This document shows positions 1-10,150 of a DNA stretch of 64,000 bases, piece after piece; the stretch's first letter is position 1, and each line of letters begins with the position of its first letter. Source of the DNA: Nautilus pompilius (Eukaryota; Mollusca; Cephalopoda; Nautilida; Nautilidae); the NCBI GenBank assembly GCA_018389105.1, contig JACATO010000924.1, positions 681,501 to 745,500 of the forward strand. Reading direction: 5' to 3'. The translations under genes were made by a program, and so were the position numbers. The notes under the pieces were generated by a model. That model saw nothing but the letters and a program-made list of their open reading frames with translations, was not told where the DNA came from and ran no database searches.

Positions 1-33
1 TAGTACATAATGGGATGGCTACCTGTAAAAGCT

Positions 34-39
34 GCAGCT

Positions 40-73
<34 letters not shown>

Positions 74-178
74 CTCTACTGACGTCATCTCTCTTCTCTC
101 TCTCTCTCTCTAGTACTGACGTCATCCTCCTCTCTCTCTCTCTATCTCTCTCTCTCTCTCTCTAGTACTGACGTCATC

Positions 179-246
<68 letters not shown>

Positions 247-274
247 GTACTCACGTCATCCTCTCTCTCTCTTC
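34..274. repeat. (CT)n array with embedded TGACGTCA boxes
   Basis: Long pyrimidine-rich microsatellite interrupted four times by a conserved non-CT block of the form TACTGACGTCATC. Perfect TGACGTCA palindromes lie at 80-87, 117-124 and 169-176, and a one-base variant TCACGTCA at 251-258. Spacing is irregular (37, 52 and 82 bases), set by the length of the intervening CT runs. TGACGTCA is the textbook full CRE bound by CREB/ATF proteins; binding here is not shown. The same block recurs in arrays near 9.9, 49.5 and 53.7 kb. Confidence 0.95.
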
Positions 275-3200
275 ATATGATCAACTTCGATATTTATTCT
301 ATCCACATTCAATTTTTCTTTCAGAAATTCTAAAACATTTACTCAAATGCTTTTGTTTTCTTTCGGCGAGAACACTTTACAGGATTCATCAGACAAAACG
401 TTCCTAATATTCCATCTTTAATGACTGGCGGAAAAAAAAACACAAACAAAAAACAACCAAGATCACCTTTTCTAATCATTTATTCGACATTGTCTTTCCT
501 TCGTGCTGCTTTGTTCGTTTTTAATATCAATAACGGTGAAGAAGTCTCGTCCATTACCCCCCACCACCATCACAGGAGAATTTATCATTAGTTCTGGCGA
601 TTAATTCTCGTCACCGTCATTACGCTGAGAATTTCTCCTGGTGATTTTGCTGCTTAGCAAAACATGTCACGATTTCTGCCATTTTACCAGCTGTTTGGCT
701 CGGGAATTTAAATAGGAAAAAGAAACAATGAAGCAGCTGAACCAATCCAAGACGAACGGACGCTGCATCAGAAAATTCTGAGTTCCGAGACTGCCGAAAC
801 TTTTGACATCACCGATGCAATTTTCATTCAACTGTAATTTTGCCAGACATTTATAATAGAGCGACGTATAATGTTTCGACTGGTGCGGAAAATGTAGATC
901 TAACCTACGGTCACGGACACAGCTGCAATGGCCAGGACGTGAGGGAAAATCGGATCTAATAATTTTTGAACGATGTCCTCCTCTATGGAAAGAGAAGAGA
1001 ATGCAAAAATAAGTACAAAAGTCAGAAATAATAACGATCCCCCACCACCCACTTTTTTGATCCCTTATTTGTTTGAGCGTCAACGTGTTACTGAAAATGA
1101 TTCGTTTATTAACATTTAAAAAAAAAAAAAAAATAAGGCTGATGGGTTATGCCTGACTTCCGGAAGAGAAAAAACCTACAGATCCGAGATAACGGCAGAG
1201 CGTCACCAATCACGGCCACGTGACCTGGCACGTTATTCCCGGACTCGTTAGTCACGGTCAGGTTGCAGAGATTCTATGAAAATTATTACGGACAATTACA
1301 ACACGATGGGATTTATTATAAAATCGCAGTGTTTTTTTTTTTTTATATTTTAGTATGGTTTGTTTTAACATTAGCGAGCCGGGATTTTATCGTTTTAACA
1401 AGCCTGTCTAGAACACTGCGAGTGCGCGCCCAGCGGAGCTTTTAGGCTGTCTGCCGTGTAACGGTGTACTGTTCAATGATTATGACAAGGTCTCAGTCAG
1501 GAAGCATTGTCGAGAGGCGTGCTATCGCCTCAAAACATACCCGTAATTAATACTCGCCGAGACAGGAACTCGTTTCTTCACGGTGCCCGGGTGTTCACTC
1601 TGAGAGCCGCCGAAGTTGACGAATAGAAATCTCTTCATGAAAAGATTACTCGGATGAATGCGAAACCAAAAACGAAGAGTTTCCACTGAATTGAAACCCA
1701 GAGACAAAAGAGAATAGCTGTGATAGGTCGTGTGGTGTCATACACAGGCGCTGGACAAAAGAAGAAATCTTTTGGCGTCCACAAAGAATCAGATTTGGTG
1801 CCCTTTCCCACACCTTCTCAAAGCCCCGTGTAATTTTTTTCTTCTTTTTTTTATCAAACTGTTTTTATTTATAACGTTAGCCCCGAGCGGTTTTCCGGAC
1901 ACCCGACACCCGACACATGCTTGGGATTGCGGAGTGGTTCTTAGTGTAAGCAACGGAACTTCTTTAGTTTCGATTAAATTAGTCCTTATGAGAAGTCCCA
2001 GGGAATAACCAAGACACCGATCGAAACAAAACCCTTTCTCTCCACTCCATCTTTAAATTTCTCGTATATATAAAAAATTATGCACTATTTAGTTTTGGGA
2101 AGACTGGTTGCATTAATTGCTGCATTATACGTTAGTATAACCATTCTTCAAAACTCCACAAGAGACTCGCGTCCAGATGACTTTAGTGTGAGGCGCTCTT
2201 GGAGAATACAAAAACAACTCACGAAGCGCCATCCTAGTTACAGCGCTGCAGCAGTTTTCCTACACGATACAATTTGCGGTGTTCTATAGCCACAAAGCAC
2301 GTTTTCCTTTACATCTTCTAGTGGAGCCACAATACAAGCGGCAAAGCGTCCGCTTGACGTGTTTCTCGGCACTTCGTCCACGAAGCGGAATAATGTGGAC
2401 ACTACCACAAGCTGTGCAGTCGTGGGCGCCTTCAAATAAAATATGCTTAGCATCACGGTTGCCGCCAAAGGCTTCGACCCATCTTACACGGGTTCCGATG
2501 CTGCTGGAAAGACCCGCATTTCGCACCAGTTTCGCCGTGGAAACAGCCCTATCTCGGTAATCTAGCAGAACAATTTCCGCTAAACATCCAACAAAGTCAG
2601 ATGAACAAAATTAGCTCTTTTCCGCATACATAAATATGATTAAAGTCATTTAAAAGGAAAGTACTTTGAAGGTGTGAAAAACTAAATCGCTTATAGCTGA
2701 ACACGTTCTTCGTGAAATGCGTTTAGATTACTGCGAACCTGGTGCAAAAAAGTTAATTTTCTCACGTTATCACCAAATGGGCCCCATTGATAGGCTACTG
2801 GACTGCCAAGGGTGAGGGTTCGTGTTTGATTTTGGGTCGAGCGCCGTTGTACTTTCCACTGGTGCAGTTCCTTCTTCATCGGTCGGCCTCGCAAGTTGCT
2901 CACGGCTTCTCCCAGATCTGAAAATGAAGGGGCACCTAGAGGGGGTTTTCCTGCAAAATTCGGAAATGCGGAGAGCCTCTCGGGGTGCAGAATAAGCAGC
3001 GCTCGCTGGCGGATAACTGCGGCACTACGTTCTCTCCTTCTCTCTCTAGGGCTATCTCTGATGTTAGGAGGAGGCCATCTTTGTTGTAAACGCCGGACTG
3101 GTGTACGTCAAGGTTACCAAGTATATTTCATGCTTTATCAAAAGTCTACATTTAAAAAAAAAAATAAATAGCAAATGCAAGTGATCATGTGTGAAGATTA

Positions 3201-3820
3201 CTAGAAAAAAACGAATCCGGATGCTTTCACACTGGTGTACTATAAATTTATTTTTATTTTCATTTTATTTAAGTTGGAAATCAATAAAATTATCAAGTGA
3301 ATGATATCTCTGTATAGTCAAAGCCAAATCCATAATAAACATCGCATTGCAAAAATAACGTCTGTGTCTTGTTGATGTATGTGCATATTCGAATAGGCAC
3401 AAATAACTAGTATTTTCGGCTTCACTGCACTTGGACAGATATTGTATGTCATATATTCATGCCATGTACTTTATTTTACTTCTTGAATTTATATTATTAT
3501 CTGTATTGCGCGCTATACAAGGCAGCAAGCGATCATCGACTGGCGTTACAAAGAATTTATTTGACTTGTAAACGAAGTCGTTATCGGGGCTACCACGAAG
3601 CGAAACTCCACAGAACTTAAGTATTAAGTAATACATGTACAATTAAGTTTTGTGTGAGTTATGGATTTACAGAGAAGCATGGCCATAAAGAATTCTGAAA
3701 ATGTCATGAAATTCATAGCACGGCGAAGTTAAATAAAAATACGATGTTGCAGATGTTTTACAATACATTATTCTTTTAAATTTATTTTACTTGTTAAAAA
3801 GTTTTTTTAAAAAACAAAGA
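275..3820. other. AT-rich spacer, no supported gene
   Basis: Non-coding by appearance: poly-A/T runs, frequent stops in all frames, and only short frames of up to 138 codons whose translations I do not recognise. A frame at 2080-2289 starts with a hydrophobic segment but lacks a nearby splice donor or a protein match. The stretch 413-431 resembles the start of the dispersed repeat seen at 11.4, 23.15 and 60.07 kb. Confidence 0.6.
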
Positions 3821-3821
3821 G

Positions 3822-3893
3822 TATTTTGAGCTCAGTTGGTAGCACACGTGAGTTAGCATCCGGATATTCCTTGGTTCAAGTACCACCGTCAGC
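3822..3893 (+). repeat. tRNA-derived SINE head or tRNA pseudogene
   Basis: Contains an A-box-like stretch TGAGCTCAGTTGGTAGCAC (3827-3845) and a B-box-like GGTTCAAGTACC (3873-3884), the two internal RNA polymerase III promoter elements, at normal tRNA spacing. The presumed acceptor arms (3821-3827 and about 3886-3893) do not pair, so this is not an intact tRNA gene. A tRNA-derived SINE 5' head is the simplest reading; a decayed tRNA copy is the alternative. The 3' body after 3893 matches nothing I know. Confidence 0.6.
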
Positions 3894-5410
3894 TGTTTAC
3901 AGTATCAAACCAGAGATACTGAAAAGATATATATGTTTATATTTCAAACGTCCAGCTCAGATTATATTTCTCGATCATATACTCAAACGTTATTCTAATT
4001 ATCAAAGGCGTTTGTCTGAAAGAATAGGTGGGTTATATGAGGCTATATATGCACACTAGTAGACAAAAGGTAGACTCACGATATAATATTCCCTCACGCA
4101 TGAAGGAAGATATTTCAATAAAAACATCGTTGTGACAAAAGGTCAAAAGCGAAGTCACACGCACACATACGGTATACGATTTGTCTTCAGCAATTGTTAT
4201 TAAATCCAAAGAAATGGATAATGCACTAATGTTAAAGCGAAATTAGTCGGAATAATAAATTACGATCGCTCTTTGAAAAACGTCTCACGTTAGAAAAATC
4301 AAATAAAATGCAGATCGTAGTAGACAATGGGTAATAGCTTGCATAAGTGCTTGAAACAGTTTCTTTCTGTTTATTCAAAGTTTCCCACTCTACACGAATC
4401 TCAACTGTCCCACGAAAATTTTTGTTTTCAGATAATATTTTTGCATAAACATGACATTTAATTCTTTCATGGAGCACCCACCGAAGGGTTTACTAATTTT
4501 TCGTTAAAAATCCCTTGTTGTTTTACAGTTATTTATAGAAAAATAATAGATCTACTGCAAATCGTTTATATAAATTTTACTTAGTTTAACATTACGTAAT
4601 GCCTTTTATAAAATAGCTGCAAAACAAAAAAAAAAGTTATAGAATTTATCTGAAAGTTCAATAAACCCATTATTATTTTAAGTGGTAGCTAGCGGATGTT
4701 TCGAAAAGATTTGGTCTTATTTCTGGATTTTTAAAAAAAAATGTTTGAAGTCACTGTAATATACGCCAGTATGCTAGCCGTTCGCTTCAGCAGTCCCATC
4801 CATTCGAGAAATGACGTAATCAGTTTTAAAACATAAATATTAGCTGACATAATACAGACTTCCCCATTTGAGCTTCTATTTTTTCAGTAAAATAACGAAG
4901 AAGAAAAAAACATAAATATTTTTTGAAACACCCAACCCCCTTATGTCAGAGAAAGTCGAATGAAGAATTTATTGGAGATGATCGCATTATCGAGTTAGTC
5001 CAATTATTCTATGCTATTTTACAGCACAACTCACCCATCCAACCAGATGCCATTTATGCTTGTTCCATCTGTCTCCGCTAAGCTTTTTACAGGCGATAAT
5101 TCCACAAGTTTTTTCGTTTATATTTTCCTTTGACTTACATTAGGATAATAATTAATGGTAACAAGTGCATCGCTGCTAAATCGATAAAAATAGTAAATCT
5201 GATGACGTATAAAGGGAACTCCGACACGGAACACCATCATGTATCTTTTCTCGTTCGTGTGTAAAATATACAGTTGCTTATATGTTAGCATTTTGCAAGA
5301 AATGTGCCGGCGCGTGCGCTAAAGGGCCGATAACTCGCATCGTCTCGCTGTATCTCATGTTTTCACGCATTTGGTTACAGGTCGAAATAAGACCTCACTT
5401 ATAAACAGCT
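3894..5410. other. AT-rich spacer, nothing recognised
   Basis: AT-rich DNA with homopolymer runs. The longest frame, 4232-4477 on the minus strand, encodes no recognisable domain. No RNA gene, tandem repeat or convincing splice-site pair was seen. Confidence 0.55.
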
Positions 5411-5990
5411 GTGGCGGCCGGTCGTGGAACCGACCCGGCTCGCACCACACACTTGCAACTTCACACACATACCCCAACAATTGCACCACACACACCCCCA
5501 AAAGAACTGTCTTCCACTGAGGGTAACCGGCTGAGGACCACGCCCAAAGGGCGTGGTCACTTGGGATCGGCCCTGGAGGGCGGGTGGCGAGCACTCTGTT
5601 TTGCGGCCGTCACAGACGGAAAGTCCCCTACCTGAAAAGAGTGGGAGCGAGGGGCGCTTTTTGCCTTTGGCCTGCCTGTCTGGCTGGAAAGGTTAGGCAC
5701 GTCAAGACCGAATTTCGGACTTGATGTGCCGAGGCCATTTTTTCCAAGATAGGTTTTGGCTGGGGGAGCGATCCCTCCCAACTAGAAGCTTCGGCTTCTC
5801 CTAACATTGGTCGCACTACGCGTCCCTAGCTATTACTGTTTAGGCGGCCAGTTACAGGGGGTGCTTCGGCGCCTCAACCCGGCCATTTTGGCCTACTCCA
5901 GGGGCTTAGCTCCACCAGAGGCTTCGGCCTCTCCCACTCCCCTTCTCCTCGGAGATAACCACGCATACACGAACTTTACACCCGCCACCT
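5411..5990. other. GC-rich island of consecutive short hairpins
   Basis: About 580 bases much richer in GC than the flanks and built from closely spaced inverted repeats. 5536-5558 is a perfect 10-bp stem with an AAA loop. 5570-5581 is GCCCT/AGGGC. 5696-5730 has 17-base arms with two mismatches. 5784-5799 (AGAAGC-TTCG-GCTTCT) and 5917-5932 (AGAGGC-TTCG-GCCTCT) are TTCG-closed, as is 5858-5875 with two G-T pairs. 5881-5893 is GGCCA-TTT-TGGCC, and 5761-5780 and 5901-5913 are weaker stems. Frames here give no known protein. Dense GC palindromes of this type are known from green-algal organelle spacers and from fungal mitochondrial double-hairpin elements. Whether this is an organelle-like insertion, a mobile palindromic element or a local structured element cannot be told from one copy. 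Confidence 0.7.
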
Positions 5991-6367
5991 ACACGCGTTA
6001 CACCACAAAAAAAGAAAAAGGAACTGTCTTCAGGTTGTATAGCTATAACTTCAGTCTTGAGCAAACCGATTACACACAATCAAAAACAAACATTTTTTTC
6101 GATATTTTAAAACTAGTTATGTTATACTCTGGTTTTAATTTTTGTTTTACTTTTAATTATTATCATCCCTAACGGGACTGCCTTGTAAATCAAATTATTT
6201 ATATTGCTTATGCGAAAAATAATCAAAATTATTTGATGATTAACAAAAAGTGCTTGTTCATTGCAAATTTATATCTTTAACATCATCTGCTACAATTTAT
6301 GATAACTCATCATTCGTTTTGAACATTGGAATGCTTTCAAAACTATTGTCTTGTTTTTCTTTACTTT

Positions 6368-6417
<50 letters not shown>

Positions 6418-9400
6418 TAGTTTTTATATAAGTTATCCTCATAATCAGTCTATAAAATAGCTTTTAAAAAAGTATGTTCACAGAAGACTTTTATCTTTTA
6501 AGAAAATAAGATTTTGTCACGGCAGGTAAAATGCCAGAGAGCTGAAAAACAGATTAAATAATCAAATATATCGATAACCGTTTTTTTTCTCTGAAAAGCT
6601 CTTGTGTTGAATTAAAATTGTTTGTCGCTTTTATAAAAGTGATGGCAATTTCCGAGCAGCAGTAGAAAAACACAGCACAGATTTTATAATTGGGTGTTCG
6701 CTACTACCACAAAGAGTGGTAATTGCTAATAGCCACGTATTAGGTGTAATTTAAAACAAGTATTGAAAAGATTTGGGGGAAACCCATTAGCTGCGGTCCT
6801 CGTCAATAAGAGAAGAAAAATTTTGTTAACGAGAGAGTTTACTGTTGTTGGTTTTGCTTTATTCTTTTTATTTATTCTTAACTTTTGACAGTATGGTTCC
6901 CGTGTACTGAAATAATCTGTCATTTACAAGACATCATCCTGGAAGCACTAGTCTGGTTTCTAAATTGAAAGGTAATGAAAGAAGAGCGATTCCGATGGAG
7001 TTCCACTTGATACGTCAGGGTTACAGAGTTCACCGGGGTTATCTTGCCCGAACTGCCAAGCATGAATCTTCAAGGTCTCCCCTCTCCCTCCCCCCGGGGT
7101 CCTATGCCCTGGCAGGGTACAAGAAAGGGTGCCACTTTTCTGTTGTCTCTCCCCCTCCCCTGGTCAAGGTGACGAGGGAAAGCAGAAACTTCGTGTGGAT
7201 CACAACTCCAAGTTCTTAAGCGCTAATCGAATTGGAAAAAGAAAGAAGAAAAGGTCTGGAAGTAATTTAACACACTCGCTTACCTCTGAAGCCCATGTCC
7301 GCTGCCATCACCCCCGCAGATTCATCTAGAAGACATCAGCATGTGCGCAAAATATCGCAGTGGCCTTTAAAAAAAAAAAAAATTTCTTTAAATATTAAAA
7401 AAAATTATTTGATAACCGCAAATCCTGGTTGGCTCTCAATATAACATTATTAATACGTAATTGTGTGCATTTGTATTGTTTCTGATTTATCCTTTTCTTG
7501 TCAAAACAATATATCGCAAAGTAAGACCGTACGAATAACAAGCAGGCATTAACAGCCTTTGTTTCATCAAGATTACATATATCTTTTTTTTTATATATTG
7601 CAACACACAATAAACTTTCAGTATTTTGTTTGAAAACTACACGCAGCAGCCATGTTCATCACTGGCGCACGCGCACGCGTTCTAACGATCCGCGTGGCTT
7701 CAAGCATACGGATTCTATTTGTTATATGGTTTTGCATACATCTCTTGTTTTCTTGAGCTAAAAACACAGCTTATATAAATTAAATGTAGATCGATGTTTT
7801 TATATTCTAAATAGCATAGCGGTGGAAGAGTTACTGGCTACCGCATACATAGGAGGATGTGATTGACTTTTATCACGATAGCCTCACGGGCGTCTAAGCT
7901 GATCAAAATGGCCTACCGCCATGTCAAGGAACTACTAGCAACAGATGGACCTCTGTACCACATTTTTGGGGGCTTTTTCAAGATTTCCTGGAAAAGAAAC
8001 GGAAAGCACACGTGACAACTGATGCAGCGACATCACTCCGCTGAAACACCGTTCCGTGTCTTCGCCGAACGTTCCTGTAAAAAGAGGTTTCAGAGGTGCA
8101 TCGCCTTCTGCTTGGTCTCTCTGAAGCTTACTATTGACTTTTTTTTTTTTTTAAATACATTTCTCATATCTTCCTCCCACGATGGTTGTCAGTTCAGTCG
8201 TGTCAAAGCACGTGACAACTAACTATACCGTAGCCAGCCAGCCCCGGTATTCTGTCGTGCTGGACCAATTTCCGTAAAATATCCCTTTTTCCTCTCCAGT
8301 CTCACCGCTGATTTAGTTGGGATGTTTGCAGTCGCCTCCGAGGCTCGTTTTTCAATAGGAACGGGCCAAGAATTACCATCGACGGTTATGCGCTGTGTCT
8401 AGGACTTGGGAGCCAGAAAGACCTTCGTCTTGATTTTAACATAATCAGAAACTGTCGACATTATAGAGTCCAGGTAGTACTTAAAGGAAGAAAAGAAGAC
8501 CAACACAAAGCAATAATGCTACACACAACCCCCACTCAACTACCAGAAATCTTAATCTTTATTTGTGGTCGGCTTTCCGATTTTTTTCCCGGGAAACATT
8601 ACTTAAGGCGAGAATACAATTACCATAAATACGCGAACATAAATCCTGTCGAGGCATCGGCTTTTAATCGGCGGTCACTTCGCACAATCATAATTAATGG
8701 CGCATCTGTAGGTACCAATTTAAAGTTTTTTAACATTTTAAGACTACTATCAATAGAGTTATTCGTGAGAAACCGTCGGTCTAGAGACCCGCTGGAAGCT
8801 GTCGGGGTCGAGACAAACGTTGCTTCAGGAGAACTACAGCAGTTCGGAGTGGGAAGCTGTCGCCGTCTAGAACCAGATTTTCTAACAATTAAGCGTGAAG
8901 ACGAGTTTTATCTCAGAATCCACCGGTGTTCAGAGAAGAATTGTTTGAGAAGGAAGTCATTAACCCTCGCTTTTCCGTAGCTCTCCGCCAGCCTCTTGTA
9001 GCACACATATATCTTCTTTCATTTTTCTTTACGGTTCTCCTTAGCTTTCTGTCTGTTCTCTCGATGTCTCGCCTCGGTCAACCATTTCTGGGCTGCTCCG
9101 AAATTCTCAATGACACTATGGACTGCTGCTGATCTGGGTAACCGCAACGTTAGACTAATTTTTCTTTCAAAAAATCCTTTGTTCTGAATAACGCATTTAT
9201 TTAATTTATTTGAATTATGTATTTTTTTCAATTGTGTTATAATTTATAACTCTGCTTAAATAATCATTTGGCAGCAAAGTTAGTGCTGCGATAAACAGTA
9301 CGTAATTAGAATACGAAAACTACAGAAAATTCTCAAAGCTTCTGTTATATTTGTTATACGTGATTTAATAAGACCTTTAAATCGTTGAAGAACTAAACAA

Positions 9401-9834
9401 GAGACCTAATTTTAAAATAAATATTCACATTCCACCTCTTCAATGTTCGTGAATTAAACTAAATCTTTTAAAATTTTACTCTAATAACCGTTCCATTTGC
9501 TTTATATAATTTATTTCTATATCATTTTGTTAATTTAAGTAAGTTTCAAACATTTTGAAATAGTTTAAAAATAATACCCCCCTAGATCAATGATGTAATC
9601 TGTAATCATTAAAATGTTTTTCAGTAAATAAGATTTCAAAAACAGAATCGTCACTAAATTCCAATAATTACCAGATAATGTTGGGGGTTTTTTAAGTTAA
9701 TTATCTAAAATCGTCTAAAATTAAATAAGTTTATTACATTAAAAAATATATATAATATCAGGTGAAGATCTTTAAAAAGTATAAAGTAGAATGAAAGGTG
9801 ATTTTTTTTCTAAATCAGAATATCTATTCGGTTT

Positions 9835-9838
<4 letters not shown>
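5991..9838. other. AT-rich spacer, no supported gene
   Basis: Mostly AT-rich DNA with poly-A/T runs and the (TAA)n tract listed separately. The frame at 8516-8980 (154 codons) is the longest; its translation has no low-complexity bias but also no domain I recognise, and it has no clear splice signals. I treat it as chance. A short pyrimidine-rich, GC-richer patch lies at about 7070-7160. Confidence 0.55.
6371..6417. repeat. (TAA)n microsatellite
   Basis: Uninterrupted TAA/AAT trinucleotide tract of about 15 units in AT-rich spacer. Confidence 0.97.
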
Positions 9839-9901
<63 letters not shown>

Positions 9902-9908
9902 GTTACGT

Positions 9909-9976
<68 letters not shown>

Positions 9977-9989
9977 GGAGGGAGGGAGC

Positions 9990-10023
<34 letters not shown>

Positions 10024-10039
10024 GTTGACGTCATTACAG

Positions 10040-10085
<46 letters not shown>

Positions 10086-10105
10086 AGGGAGAGAGCGGGA
10101 GAGAG

Positions 10106-10145
<40 letters not shown>

Positions 10146-10150
10146 GATGC
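9839..10150. repeat. (GA)n array with embedded TGACGTCA box
   Basis: Purine-strand counterpart of the CT arrays. It is interrupted by GTTGACGTCATTACAGAG, with a perfect TGACGTCA at 10026-10033, and by a variant GTTACGTCATTACAGAG at about 9902-9918. Further GGGA-rich breaks occur near 9973 and 10080. The array opens long frames on both strands (Ser-Leu on minus, Arg-Glu on plus) that are products of the dinucleotide repeat, not genes. Confidence 0.95.

Noticed and set aside
360-400. Minus-strand CTGATGA followed by a GAAA about 20 bases on, resembling a hammerhead
   Set aside because: The bases between them do not form a stem II next to the core, so the fold fails.
2080-2289. Frame with a hydrophobic N-terminal segment and dibasic sites, like a neuropeptide precursor or type II anchor
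   Set aside because: A TATA-like string lies too close to the ATG to serve it, there is no splice donor, and no repeated peptide or amidation signal is present.
8516-8980. 154-codon plus-strand frame
   Set aside because: Composition looks neutral but no motif, homology or gene context could be seen; chance cannot be excluded.
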